DNA of 64,000 nt, taken from assembly GCF_030848805.1 (NCBI RefSeq), contig NC_092364.1, positions 11,867,650 through 11,931,649 on the forward strand, in the 5' to 3' direction. Shown here piece by piece: positions 22,534-33,822 of this stretch (position 1 is its first letter; each line of letters begins with the position of its first letter). Position numbers and translations under genes: made by a program. Source of the DNA: Temnothorax longispinosus. Taxonomy: Eukaryota > Arthropoda > Insecta > Hymenoptera > Formicidae. The notes below the pieces were generated by a model. It saw only the letters and a program-made list of their open reading frames with translations, did no database searches and had not been told where the DNA came from.

Positions 22534-23824
22534 TTTTCCGGATGCGTCCGGTTTTTTTAAGAACGACTATTATTGGTGCGTTCCAGTGACTCGTGCTCGG
22601 GCTGATTATGCCGTCTTCGAGCATCTTTTCTATTTGCTTCTTCACTTCGGCCTTATGCTTCTCGGGTAACCGATAAGGTTTCACATTCACGGGCGCGCTA
22701 CCTGGCCGGATATTTATCTCGTGCTCTATTGCGGTAGTCGCGCTTAAATGGTCGCCGTCTATATAGAACACATCAAAGTAATCATCGCAAATTTGTTCTA
22801 CGGCTGCTCGCTCTTCGGCGTTCAAGTGATCGAGCTGTACTTGCTCGCGTACTTTCTTTTGTCGTTCGGCGATGGTCTCGCGCTCGTCGCTCGAGCGTAA
22901 CGAGAGAACGTCCGCGGTGTCGGGCGGCGGCAGGTCTTCTAAAGTTACATGTGGAGTGAGTATCTCCACGGGCTTGTCCGTCACATTCAATACGCTAATC
23001 GGACATTTAAATTCGACGGGCTGCACTAGGCAATGCCCGATAAAGACCCCTGGGGCGGGTTCGCCGCTCCGCACAATGCCGACACGATTATGATCGGTGA
23101 CGGCTTCCACGATTGTTTCGCTATGTGGCGGAAGTTTTACCTTGCGAAAAGGTCGGAGCTTAAAGGAAGCTGAGCCGATTTTTAATCGCTTTTTCGAATT
23201 TGAAATATCTGCTTTGTGTTTTGAGAGGAAGTCGTTTCCTAAAATGCCTTCGTACTCAATGGGAAAATTGTCTTTCACCACGTACATCGTGTGGCGAATT
23301 TTTTTATCTCCGAGATCCACAGTGGCTTTTATCTTCCCTATCGTGTGAATCTGGTGTCCGGTTACGCCGACTAGCGCTAACCGTTCTTCCTTCACCATCG
23401 CTTTCGCTTTCAAATTTCCCACTTTTATTAACGTGAGTGTTGCGCCTGAATCTAATAACAGGTCTATTTCTCCTTTCTCTGCCTCCTGTACGGGCAGCGT
23501 CACTAAGTCTAGCGGGCCTTCCTCGTGCTTCTTGCTTATCTGTGCAACACGATATGTCTCGGCGGTGCGCGCCTTATTCCTTTTAGGCTTCTCATCCTCC
23601 TCGCTGCTGCTGCGAGAGGATGTTTCCTCGCTAGATTCTTGTGTCCTTGTCTTTCTGACAGTACTCACGGGCGTTTTCTTAACTGCTTCCGTTTTCGTTC
23701 GGCGCGGTCGCTCTGGTTTTGGTCGCCCGTTTAACGACCAGCATTCGTCGCGCTTATGCCCTGCCTTTTTACAATATGAACACTCTATCGTGTTAATGCC
23801 GCTAGGCTTCTCGGGTTTCGGCAA
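22511..23824 (-). pseudogene. Gypsy zinc knuckle, protease and RT N-terminus
   Basis: The frame opens with part of the gag end including the knuckle IECSYCKKAGHKRDEC, then an aspartic protease with active site IDLLLDSGATLTLIK and the second conserved block GILGNDFL, then the start of RT (YRLPEKHKAEVKKQIEKM, HWNAPIIVVLKK). Just after VVLKK an extra A in a poly-A run at about 22548 shifts the frame. Removing it reads directly into 21130-22533, so gag-pro and pol were continuous here. Confidence 0.9.
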
Positions 23825-24884
23825 CGCGTACCTGTTTGCTTGATGGCTCGTACGGCAATCTCGCGCGTAATGACCGTTCTTTCCGCACTTGTGACATTGT
23901 CCTACGGTATTTTCCCGCGCCTCGCGTATTCGCGGCGGGGTATTTATTTTTTGCCGTTGCCTGTGCGCTACGCGGGGAGGGGCCTCTAACCTTTTCCTCC
24001 GCGCTGGCGCCGGTTATCGCTTCTTGCAAGCTTTGGTATCGCTGTGCTCTTACTAATAGCTTTATATCATCGTGCAATCCGATTTGAAAATTATGCAGCG
24101 CTTGAGTTTTAATGTTTTCGAGGATGGCCTTCTGCTGTTCCTGCGTGTGGCCTTTACCCTCTTCCATTGCTTCATACAATTCGCGCGCTAATTTCTCGAC
24201 GCGCCTACCAAATTCTTGTGCGCCTTCGCCGGGCTTTTGCGCTAGCGAATTAAATTCCAGCTGCAAGTGCGTCGTGCAGCGTTTTCCTAAATATTCGGTC
24301 TCGAGTTCGCGCTTTAATTGATCAAAATCGCGGATATCGCGCGTGTCGAAATCTGTCATAGCCTTTCCTTTAAATTTCGTACAAAGAATAGCTTCGAGTA
24401 GCATTGACTCGTTGGTCGGTTGTATATTTTTCATAGCATACGTGCTAGCGTTTATGAACTCTCGGACGCGTTCTCGCGAATCTCCATTGATCTCGGGTAT
24501 CATTGCTCGCGCTTCTTTAAGGCTGAGGTACCCGGTAACTAGACCCGGTTGGTTCCGGACGTCGCTACGCGTTCGTCCGTATGTGATATCCAGCGGGCCC
24601 TGGCTGTGTACGCGACGGTCTCGCGTGTCGGAATCGTATGTGGCGGATTCCATCCGGCCTACGCGATTCTGCAATTCGCGAAAAGCGCGAAGGAGTTCGG
24701 CTGATCGGTCAAATTCCGTAGCCTCGATGCGGTCCATGCGTTCTTGCGTGTCGCGCATTAGATTAATTAAATCGGTAATTACAGCGTCCTGGGCTCTCAA
24801 CTCGGATCGCGTCGGCTCTGGGGCCTGAGATCGCCTGGCGGGCGGTCCATTTTGCGCCGTTTCGGTGACGGCTTGTTCGGACAC
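23802..24884 (-). pseudogene. Gypsy gag
   Basis: Start ATG at 24884. The N-terminal region has a charged helix (LINLMRDTQERMDRIEA), then a retrotransposon-gag core (FKGKAMTDFDTRD, LKRELETEYLG, FNSLAQKPGEGAQEFGRRVE). Near 23925 the frame shifts. The neighbouring frame supplies a CCHC knuckle (CHKCGKNGHYARDC) that joins the 22511-23824 frame. Gag forms the cytoplasmic particle and binds element RNA. Confidence 0.85.
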
Positions 24885-24885
24885 T

Positions 24886-25455
24886 CTAGATGGGTCCGGA
24901 TTTTCCTCGCGGTTCTCTCGGCTTGGAGTCGCGTTTTCTCGTCTGACTCATTTTGAGAGCTTTAGGCGTATAGTCCTCCTCGTTAGGGTCAATTACGTCG
25001 GTGTCGTATGAGGTGAGGGAAAATTCTCCTCGTTGTGACACGTGGCTCGGCGTGACGTTGGAGACGTCTGTCAGTGAGTCAGTCGGAGTCGGTCGCTCTG
25101 TATTATTATCGCGGTGTTCGCGTTCGCCTGTTACGCTTACGTCTACTTCGTCGAACGGAAACTCGCGTTCTATGACAACGTTCGGAGATAGTACGGGCGT
25201 CTCTTCCTCGGCAAAACGCGAATCTAAATTTTGTCGGACTTGATCTAATCCGTCTTGCTCAGCGGGCCGGTCTAACCCTTCGCTTTCAGCGGGCCGGTTT
25301 ACCCCTTCGCTTTCAGCGGGCCGGTTTAACCCTTCGCTTTCGGATCGCGTCGCACTCACCGGGTTAACTAGATTACGCGAAGCGCGGTGCGCGGACTCGC
25401 TATGGACGAACGACGTTTGTCGGACGGGCGTCTGTTGGTTCGGGTCGTCCGACAT
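24886..25455 (-). CDS. Gypsy 5' ORF, acidic Ser/Glu-rich leader of gag
   Basis: 189 residues starting with ATG at 25455. It ends one codon before the gag start, in near-overlap. It has four short repeats of the type SEGLNRPAE at residues 38-70 and an acidic middle, with a basic C terminus (KMSQTRKRDSKPREPRGK). No known domain is recognised. It may be the N-terminal part of gag or a separate small element protein. Confidence 0.55.
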   Translation of the reverse strand: MSDDPNQQTPVRQTSFVHSESAHRASRNLVNPVSATRSESEGLNRPAESEGVNRPAESEGLDRPAEQDGLDQVRQNLDSRFAEEETPVLSPNVVIEREFPFDEVDVSVTGEREHRDNNTERPTPTDSLTDVSNVTPSHVSQRGEFSLTSYDTDVIDPNEEDYTPKALKMSQTRKRDSKPREPRGKSGPI

Positions 25456-25854
25456 CTACTTAGCGCTCGCGGATATAATAATTTTCGCACTTACAATATC
25501 GCCGCGAATCGCATGTTGCTGCCTGTCTGCATCGCCTGGTCGTCGGGCCGCTTCGCTGCTTGGCTGCGTCCCTGTCGTCGCTGCGTCCCTGTTGCGCTGC
25601 TATGCTGCTTCGCTGTGTCCCTGCGTCGTCGCTCGGGCCGGTGATGCCGTGCGGTAGGTCGTGGCCGTCTCAGGTGTCACTTCTGCACTCGCGGCTGCTA
25701 CCGTCTCTTAGCTCGCGTCTTATCTGACTTTTCCTTTCCGGGATGCGTTGCCTCCCTTATTAATTGAACTTGGTTTGTTTCAGACGTGAGATGGCGATGT
25801 GGGCTGGTCCTTCCTCGCAAGATGGCTGAAACGATCCCACCGCTGCCACCAAAT
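25456..25854 (-). promoter_or_regulatory. Gypsy untranslated leader and primer-binding site
   Basis: Region between 5' LTR and first ORF. Directly next to the LTR the minus strand reads TTTGGTGGCAGCGGTGGGAT, the expected place for a tRNA primer-binding site; a Leu-type tRNA is my tentative guess. CGCTGCTT/CGCTGCGTCCCTG-type short repeats occupy 25550-25640. Confidence 0.6.
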
Positions 25855-26341
25855 TGTTAGCCGGGTATCGGCTAAGGGGATCGAGTTCCGCTCGCGAGCG
25901 AGAAAGGAGTGAATCAACACGTCCGATTTCCAATTTATATCTTTATTGAATAAATGGGCTTGTTCTACACGAGTTGTCTCTTCTTGTTGAGTTCCCGCCT
26001 TGCGGTTTGTTTTCAGGAAATCGTAGGTGTTTCGACGCGACTGCTAGCTGTTCTTCGACCGACTGCCCGGCATGCCAATTCGGCGGTCTTTTATAGTCTT
26101 GCGACCGAGTCTTGTTGCTAACTCGGGACTTCCGAGTTAGCGCGGAATTCTCGTTGCCGACGCCTCGCGATGGCCTTCGCGTCAGCGATTTCGGTCGCTG
26201 CGGAATCCGCGCTCCGGGTTCCGGTGTCGACTTGCATCGGATGATCGCTCGTCCGATGCAATCGTCAGGAGTTTCGGCGGAAGTCATATTCGACTTCTGT
26301 CGCTACCTATCGAATTACCTAATCGTTGCGCGCTCGCAACA
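25855..26341 (-). repeat. Gypsy 5' LTR
   Basis: Near-identical to 20073-20562. Differences seen: one G fewer in TTCCGGCTCG, a two-base AT absent in GAGTTATAGCG, and one C/G substitution in CGGTCGCT. Confidence 0.95.
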
Positions 26342-26412
26342 ATATGAAGATTTTTATGTTAATAATGTATGTATTCATATAATACAGTGTGTCATTTAAA
26401 TCAATGCAGACA

Positions 26413-27005
26413 AATATCTTGAAAAACATGGAAGATTATAGATGTCGTTTTTAAGAAATTTTAAAAGCGACTAATTTTTTAAATAAAACTTGATTTTTTT
26501 CTTGAGATAAAAGTTGTACATCTTGTGAAGACGTTATCAAAACACTATAATAAAGCTCTCTTTCATTAAGAATTTCCTGATTTTGTCATTTTTAATTTTT
26601 GATATTTTAAATTTTGTGTGTGTGTGTGTGTGTCATAATATTTTTATATAAAATATAAATCTCATAAAGTATTCACTTTTCAAGAACTTTACTTTGATAT
26701 TTTTATACGTAGAATCTACAAAATGCAATCAACCTCTAAAAATAATTTTTTTATTGATTCTTTTTATTATTCTACGTGTAAAAGTATTAAAATAAAGTCA
26801 TTGAAAAGTGAATATTTTACGAGATATCTCATAATTATATTAAATGACAAAATTTAAAATAGGAAATTCCTAACGAAAGAGAGGTTCGTTATAGTATTTT
26901 GAAAACGTCTCCACGAGATGTACAACTTTAATCTCAAGGAAAAAATCAAGTTCTATTTAAGAAATTAGTCGTTTTTGAAATTTCTTGAAAACCACAATAT
27001 CTATG
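26413..27005. repeat. Long imperfect palindrome (foldback element)
   Basis: The left arm (about 26430-26735) and right arm (about 26745-27000) are diverged reverse complements, for example AAGTTGTACATCTTGTGAAG at 26511-26530 against its complement near 26910-26930. A GT microsatellite interrupts the left arm at 26615-26632. No ORF. Confidence 0.8.
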
Positions 27006-27089
27006 ACATGGCTCACATCGGAATCATGTGTCCTCCTTTAGACCATACAACTTTTGTCTGAAACATTTTTCCGTATCTACCATATAAAA

Positions 27090-27862
27090 CCAATTTGCTA
27101 TCTCTATTTTAACTGGTACTTTACTCTTGTACGTATGGGATATTCACGTTCGGGTCAGCCAAAGGGGATAAACACGAAAATCTCATTATGCATATTTCGG
27201 GAACCCATAAATTGAGGAACATTTTGAGACTAAAATCATTTGCTATCTCTATTTTAACTGGTACTTTACTCTTGTACGTATAGGGTGTTCACGTTTGGGT
27301 CGGCCAAAGGGGTTGAACATGAAAATCTTATTGTACATATTTTGAGAGCACATAAATTGAGGAACATTTTAAGACTAAAACCAATTCGCTATCTCTATTT
27401 TAACTGGTACTTTATTCTTGTATGTACGGAGTGCTCACGTTTGGGTCGGCCAAAGGGGATGAATACGAAATATTCATTGCGCATATTTTGGGAGCACATA
27501 AATTGCGGAACATTTTAAGACTAAAACTAATTTGCTATCTGTATTTTAACTGGTACTTTACTCTTGTACGTATGGGGTGTTCACGTTTGGGTTGGCCAAA
27601 GGGGTTGAACATGGAAATTTCATTGCGCATATTTTGGGAACACATAAATTAAGGAACATTTTAAGACTAAAATCAATTTGCTATCTGTATTTTAACTGGT
27701 ACTTTACTCTTGTACGTATGGAATGTTCACGTTTGGGTCGACCAAAGGGGATAAACACGAAAATCTTATTATGCATATTTCGGGAGCACATAAATTGAGG
27801 AACATTTTAAGACTAAAACCAATTCGCTATCTCTATTTTAACTGATACTTTATTCTTATATC
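27090..27862. repeat. ~147-bp tandem array, about five copies
   Basis: Repeat starts at CTATCTxTATTTTAACTGGT near 27099, 27243, 27390, 27536 and 27682, plus a partial copy to 27862. Period is 145-147 bp. The Arg/Lys-rich short ORFs on the plus strand (FGSAKGVEHE type) are translations of the repeat. The array abuts a mariner derivative. Confidence 0.9.
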
Positions 27863-27867
27863 AGTAG

Positions 27868-28897
27868 TATACAGGATGAGGCAATAACTATTACCACCTT
27901 AAATATATTCTAATCTATAAGGCCCAGAGAAAAATTAATGTAACTGAAAAAATAACTAAAATTGTACGGTACGAAGGGGGCTATCTATAGCGACAATAAT
28001 TTTTGTCCAGGTGGAGACGCTTCGGAGATATCAAGGTCATCTTAATTTTTTTAAATTGATTTGGTATATTTTTTTCCATAATATGATAAAAGAGCTGAAA
28101 ACAAGTTCAGAACTCATGATACAAGATCATTGAACAAGATAAAGTAAAGAAAAACCGATTAAAAAATACATTTTTGTATTGAATAAAATTTATGTTTAAA
28201 GAAGATGTTTGAAATGATGGCCATTATTATACATGCAACACTGGATTCTTTCGATCACTGATTGGCTTGCTCTTGCTTTTAATAACGCCGGGAGTTATTG
28301 ATCCACAGGCTGTAATAATCCGTTGTTGCATGTCTTGAAGTGTAGTTGGTTTTTCCTTGTAGACCATGTCCTTTAGGGTTCTCCATAAAAAGAAATCCAG
28401 TGGTGTTAAGTCTGGCGAACAAGCTGGCCACACTATACGACCCTATATCTAATCCAGTGATTGGTAAATTTTTCATTGAGTTTATTTTTCACAATCAAGA
28501 CATGCAACAACGGATTATTACAGCCTATGCATCAATAACTCTTGACGTTATTAAAAGAGCAAGCTAATCAGTGATCGAAAGAATCCAGTGTTGCATCGAT
28601 AATGATGGCCATCACTTCGAACATCTTTTTTAAATGTAAATTTCATTCAATACAAAAATGTATTTTTTAATCGTTTTTTCTTCATTTTAAATTATTGTTC
28701 AATGATCTTGTATCATGAGTTCTGAACTTGTTTTCAGCTCCTCTATCATATTACCAAATCAACCTAGACAAAAATTATTATCGCTATAGATAGCCTCCTT
28801 CGTACCGTACAATTTTGGTTACATTAATAATTTTTCTCTGGGCCTTATAAATTCAAATATATTTAAGGTGGTAATAGTTATTGCTTCACTCTGTATA
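27868..28897. mobile_element. Palindromic mariner/Tc1 derivative
   Basis: The outer tips TATACAGGATGAGGCAATAA and, inverted, ..TTGCTTCACTCTGTATA lie at the ends, with TA at both borders. Nearly the whole unit is a palindrome with arms of about 430 bp. Each arm carries the 3' end of a transposase gene, so this is a tail-to-tail duplication of the right half of a mariner-like element. Confidence 0.75.
28227..28433 (-). pseudogene. Mariner-family transposase C-terminal fragment
   Basis: MWPACSPDLTPLDFFLWRTL matches the WPxxSPDLxPxDxFLW signature that ends the DDE/D catalytic domain of mariner/IS630 transposases, followed by LQDMQQRIITAC. Only about 68 residues remain; the third catalytic acid (D in SPDL.PxD) is visible. 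An inverted diverged copy of the same end lies at 28495-28610. Confidence 0.8.
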
Positions 28898-29142
28898 GAT
28901 CTTTATTTGCGTATATCTTTTATAAACTATTATAGACTAATTTTGAGGCATTTAAAATTATATGTAATTTTAATGAGTAGGAGTGCTAGCTTATGTTAGG
29001 TCAGCACTCCCACTTTCAATTGCGATTTCCCGCGAAACCGCTTGAACACAAAAATCGTGAAGCACATAATTAACACAAAGAGCACTTAATTTCTACATGT
29101 GTTATTTCAGTTGTTTGTGGAGGAGAGGTGTTAACTTAACAG

Positions 29143-29510
29143 ACATAATAGCTTTCCATATCACCCATGAAGTACTATTGTTGACACGTTTTTTTTTTAA
29201 GTAGGCCTAATACACTGATGACTGAAATGACCCTTTAACTAATTGAACAGAAACAGAATTCAATAAATGAGTGATGAATCTTTACCGCGTCTTATGCGGC
29301 TTGCTAGGTGCAATATGCAGATCGATGTTTCCGCTTTCGCTTGTAAATCAACCTGAATTTTCTTCATTTTAATAATTACTTAATTCTACTTTTGTTCAAT
29401 TAGTTAAATATTATTTCAGTTATCAATGGATTAGACCTACTGAAGATACATTTAAAAAAAAACATGTAAACAATAATATCTTATGGATGACATAGAAAGC
29501 TACTGTTTAT
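29143..29510. repeat. Foldback element
   Basis: 29143-29262 and 29384-29510 are diverged inverted copies sharing AGCTTTC, GTAGGxCTAAT and TTAACTAATTGAACA. Non-coding centre. The flanking 28900-29142 stretch is AT-rich with a small inverted repeat (AGGAGTGCTAGC / GTCAGCACTCC). Confidence 0.7.
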
Positions 29511-29680
29511 AAATTAAACGCGCCTGAGCCTCAAGCGGGTTGTAGACTGCGCACAGGATGGCGAGGTAAAGGGAAAATGATTAATAAAACTGTTATAATA
29601 ACATGTATTTTTCAAAATACATACCTCAAGACACGCAAACACACAGTTGCATTGAATGCCAAACACAACCTATAAAATAT

Positions 29681-29685
29681 ATAAA

Positions 29686-29719
<34 letters not shown>
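29681..29719. repeat. (TA)n microsatellite
   Basis: Run of TA dinucleotides. Confidence 0.95.
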
Positions 29720-29723
<4 letters not shown>

Positions 29724-29956
29724 TATACGCCAAAAGGGATAACAAATACCCTCTACTTACTTCTTTGCTTTATTATTATGTGTTTTATCGATCGATTCAC
29801 TGCAGTCAATTAGATCGTGTCACTGACACATAAAGTCTAAACTGCAACCATAAAACTGAAGAAATCATGATAATCGCACAAACTATCACAGTCGGTAATC
29901 CCAGGTCGATAATCGCGTATCGATAACAATACGTGTTTGCAATTTTAATGATGTGA

Positions 29957-30294
29957 TCCATGGTACGAAATGCATGCGCAATGCGGAATTGGCAGAACGT
30001 TCGAAAATTGGTTCGATCTTTTTTACGTTTATTCCGCCGATTTTCTTTATACAGCGGAATACGTGGAAACGCAATTTGTGCGTGCCAATAATATACATTA
30101 TTTTGATAGATACAATAAACTAATCTACGAAAAGGGTTTTGTGATTGGCTAGCGTCAATTGCGCTTCCGCGAATTTTACTCCATGGAACATTAGAATAAA
30201 TTAGAAAATACATTTCAGCAAAGCGGAATGTCTGCGATTGAACGGACTTTGTTCCAACAATTCTGCATTGCTCATACGTTCCGTACCATGAGAT
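29957..30294. repeat. MITE with ~36-bp terminal inverted repeats
   Basis: TCCATGGTACGAAATGCATG at the left and its diverged complement ending CCGTACCATGAGA at the right. The minus-strand ORF at 29806-30297 crosses it and has no recognisable domain, so it is probably spurious. Confidence 0.7.
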
Positions 30295-30301
30295 CACACC
30301 A

Positions 30302-30466
30302 TAAGGCCGATTTATGAAGGCCGTAACTGTTGATTTAAGCCGTAATTAAACCCTAAAAAATTAATTAATCACAATCGATTATTCTTCTCACATTCGACTA
30401 TCATTGGTCAATTTCTTAGGGTTTACGGCTTAAACCAACGGTTACGGCCTTTATAAATCTGCCTTT
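30302..30466. repeat. MITE with ~42-bp terminal inverted repeats
   Basis: AAGGCCGATTTATGAAGGCC at the left pairs with GGCCTTTATAAATCTGCCTT at the right, and the repeats continue inward to TTTAAGCCGTA. The core contains CACAATCGATTATTCTTCTC, also seen in a similar form at 59535-59560. Confidence 0.85.
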
Positions 30467-30688
30467 AAAAACAAAAAACGATCTATTAGCGCTACATGAG
30501 CGTGGGTCCGCTCGGCCTCGAATCGGCCATTACTGGTAGCGCGGTAGCCACCAATTCGACGCAGTTCGACGTCAGTACACGATCGCGAGAGTTTTTCGAG
30601 TGGTGGTGTGTGTGATACCGCAATCGTATCGCGTATCCGATTGTATTTTCGTTCAACGTGCGCGGACCAGTTCGTCCGTATTGTCCGC

Positions 30689-31748
30689 TGAAAAGCAGCA
30701 GGAGCTAATAAAAGAAAAGAAGAAGAAGAAGAGGATTTCCGATTGCGCGCGGTCGACGCTGCCAAGCTGATTCAGCGTCGCAAGCACAACCTCGACGTCG
30801 AGACCCAGTTGCTGCAACCACCAAGCGCCACGGCTAACGCTGCGAATTTGGAAAAGAAATTCGACCGACTTAGTATGAATGTTGTAAGTATACACATTTA
30901 ATTTAATCTCAAAGTCTCGGGTACTCGCAACTCGTCGCGTCGCGCAAAAATATTCCGGGTACTCGCAACTTATCGCGTTGCGTAAATAAATAAAAAATAA
31001 ATAAATATATAAACTTGAGCGGATAAAAATAAATAATAATAATATAATATTGGATTCTATAGGATGAAGAATCATCTTCCGACGTAGACGTCGAAATGGA
31101 TAAGGATAAGGACGCGACTGAAATGACGCGACTAAAGAAAGAAAATGCAGAATTGCGGCGACAACTCGCCGCAATTCAGTCGCCATCACTGCCGATGCTA
31201 CCCATAATACCGTCACAGCCGGGACATTCACAGCCAGGACCTTCACAGCCGGGACCTTCACAACCGGGACCTTCACAGCCGGGACCTTCACCACCAGCAA
31301 CGCCAGCACCGGCACCACCAGCAACGCCAGCACCGGCACCACCAGCAACGCCAGCACCGGCACAACCAGCAACACCAGCACCAGGACAACCAGCAATGCC
31401 GGCACCGGCACCACCAGCGATTCCTCCACAAAGACGTAAGTACAAAACTAAATCTATTAAAATACAGTTATGGTTTGCTCACTCCAAGAGCGATTATTGA
31501 CGTCACTTCGGCAAAGCTCGATTTGCCGATGTGACGTCAATAATCGCTCTCTGAGCGAACAAACCCGGCCCTGTCAAAAACGCTATTTTTTATAAAATAA
31601 ATTTCTGTTTGTTACAGCAAGGCGATGGCAAAGAGCCGGAAGAAACCGCTACAACCCAAACAACCCAAGAGGAAGAGGAAGAGGAGGAAGGGGAAGAGGA
31701 GGAAGGGGTGGAGGAATGAAGATGTACACACAAAACGTGTATTTATAA
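30689..31748 (+). pseudogene. Three-exon low-complexity gene with coiled coil and Gly/Arg tail, no start codon
   Basis: Exon 1 is open from the stop at 30689 to 30883 (donor GTAAGT), exon 2 is 31063-31435 (acceptor TATAG, donor GTAAGT) and exon 3 is 31618-31748 (acceptor TTACAG). The frames join perfectly. The product has a Lys/Glu run, AAKLIQRRKHNLDVETQLL, an acidic DEESSSDVDVE patch, a short coiled coil LKKENAELRRQLAAIQ, SQPGP repeats (x5), PATPAPAP-type repeats and a Gly/Arg-rich C terminus before YTQNVYL. The first ATG in frame is only at the end of exon 1. The alternative frame across the AAG run reads QQELIKEKKKKK, so a frame change there is likely. Function and origin are not recognised; it may be host or part of a transposon. 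Confidence 0.5.
31472..31565. repeat. Snapback MITE inside an intron
   Basis: Near-perfect 43-bp inverted repeat, GGTTTGCTCACTCCAAGAGC at one end and its complement at the other, with a loop of only a few bases. It lies in intron 2 of the three-exon gene. Confidence 0.85.
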
Positions 31749-32431
31749 ATGCAGTAACAGAAATCTACGAGACGAACGTGCTATCTATATGTTATAAAAT
31801 AGCTGCTGAAAACGCATGTTTTAATCTTTTCTATTGTAGCGTGATTTGCATTATGCTAAGACAAGCCTTTTTTATTACATTTTGTATTAATATAAATTTT
31901 GCGAGCATTTTTTTCCGGAAAAATCAGAATTAAAAGTCTGTACTTTAATTAATTCTTTAATTTTTTTTTATATTATATTATATTGAGACACGTATATACG
32001 TTAATACAGATTATGTGTATAATTTTATTTTAATTTACTTCTTATATTACGTCTTATATTACTTAATTTACTTCTTATATTACTTATATTACTTACTTTT
32101 TACTTATGTAATTATATAAAAAATAAATATATATAACTTACTTGTCTTGTTACAATTTCTCCTGCACCGCAATAAAGAAACGTATATGTAAATATAATAA
32201 GAACATTTAATGCCAAGCAACATGCTTATAGGACACTCGTGCCATTTATCTCTTGATCAGTAATCATCTGAATAATATATCTCGCTAATTAGTAAAACAC
32301 AAATTGATATAAGTTGAACATATAATAGTTCATAAACTCACACAAGTTATATTGCATAAATATACATTTCAAACATAAAGAAACGAGTAAGAATTAAAAT
32401 AACAATTTTAGCCGAATAAATATATTACAAT
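31749..32431. other. AT-rich sequence without recognisable feature
   Basis: Contains TTACTTATATTAC-type short repeats at 32030-32110. No gene or element border seen. Confidence 0.7.
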
Positions 32432-32864
32432 TTCTCTCTACAACTAATTTTGCATGTGAATATCTTAATGGGGACAAAAAAAATGATTTGAAAATATTCT
32501 TTATCAATTCTTGTACAGACTGCGGAGAGAGTATTACAAGATACATATGGTGCAACAATAAAAGTAAAGTTTTATGTAAATGCACCTATCGGATTCTACA
32601 AATATGGTGCTAAAATATTTTATTTCTTAGCCAAACATATGGATGGAGATATCATCAACAATAACGTATAACGTAAAATACCAGTGGTTGGATCATGAAG
32701 AATTAGAAAAAGTATTACCTACTGGAGTACAAGAGAGTATTTTACAATTTATGTTTACGTAAAGAATAATAATAATAATATAAAATATTGAACTCATTCT
32801 TTGATCTCTTATTATTAATATTGTCTATTATTACCGTAATATTAACATTATAGTTAGAGAAATA
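32432..32864 (+). pseudogene. mRpL46: MRPL46 last exon, copy A
   Basis: Homologous to 42163-42595. After an AG acceptor at 32517-32518 comes the last coding exon of mitochondrial ribosomal protein L46, a large-subunit protein of the mitoribosome. Compared with copy B it has lost about 40 bases covering YKYPKKLCEQGSYG and gained a small duplication in the INNN region. The reading is therefore broken, and no upstream exons are present. It ends exactly at the Helitron insertion point. It faced BUD23 tail to tail before the insertion. Confidence 0.75.
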
Positions 32865-33102
32865 TCTTATATATATAAATGTAGATGTCCTGACTGACTC
32901 ACTCATCAACGCCCAGCTCAAACCCCTGAACCTAGAGACTTGAAATTTGGAGGGTGTATTCCTTTTATGACGTAAGCATCCACTAAGAAAGGATTTTTAG
33001 AAATTCCACCCCTAAGGGGGTGAAAAAGGGTAAAATGTGTTTTTTTTCACTGACTGACTGACTGACTCATCAACGTCTAGCCCAAACCTCTGAACCGAAT
33101 TT

Positions 33103-33420
33103 TCACCAAAAGTATATGAAATAGGGGTAGAATTTTCCGGGGAGTGCCACTATGTGTATAGTTTTTTGTTATCGATTTTCTGGAAACCGATTTTTTTAAT
33201 TTTTCTTATTTTTTGAAAAATAATTGATCAAATCTCAACAAATTATAGATCAAATAGGGGTAGAATTTCCGAGGAGTATTATGAAGTGTATAATTTTTCG
33301 TTACCGATCTTTTGGAAGCCGGTATCGAAATTTTTTAAAATAATTTTTTCCAAAAATATATGAAATAGGGGTAGAATTTTCAGGGGAGTCTGGAAACCGG
33401 GGTGAAAAGGGTTAAAATGT
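33103..33420. repeat. Two to three ~135-bp units in the Helitron 5' leader
   Basis: Same repeat as at 2814-3960, in the orientation with TAGGGGTAGAATTT and TTACCGATCTTTTGGAA. A further diverged unit is near the 3' side at 40530-40640. Confidence 0.8.
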
Positions 33421-33725
33421 GTTTTCATGGATTCGTTAATATCTTTTAGGCTTGATGAGATAATTTTTATCAAATATATTCGTAAAGAAAAAGATAAAAA
33501 TTAAAGAAAAGAAAAGAAAACATACTAAATCGATCGATAATAATGCGTACGCGATTTGCGGTGACGTCATGCATGTTGAACATAGTACACTAATATTTTT
33601 TTAAATGTAAGATTTCAAACTTCACTATAAAATTGTCAAAACCGTTATAGTGCGAATGGTTTAACATTACGAGGTTATAGAATATATTCGTAAAGAAAAA
33701 GATAAAAATTAAAGAAAAGAAAAGA

Positions 33726-33750
33726 AATTGTTCCAAATAAGGGAAAGAGA

Positions 33751-33822
<72 letters not shown>

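Larger units (their letters stand above)
20073..26341 (-). mobile_element. Gypsy-type LTR retrotransposon, integrase-deleted
   Basis: Two LTRs (490 and 487 bp, TG...CA) bound a minus-strand body with gag, protease, reverse transcriptase, RNase H, a truncated integrase and an env-like tail. A 4-bp ATAT duplication flanks it (20069-20072 and 26342-26345). The LTRs differ by about one substitution and two small indels, so the insertion is recent. Gag is frameshifted, RT has a one-base insertion and the integrase is replaced by other sequence, so the copy is non-autonomous. Confidence 0.9.

Noticed and set aside
29806..30297. 163-residue minus-strand ORF with hydrophobic C terminus
   Set aside because: Crosses a MITE with terminal inverted repeats; no recognised domain.
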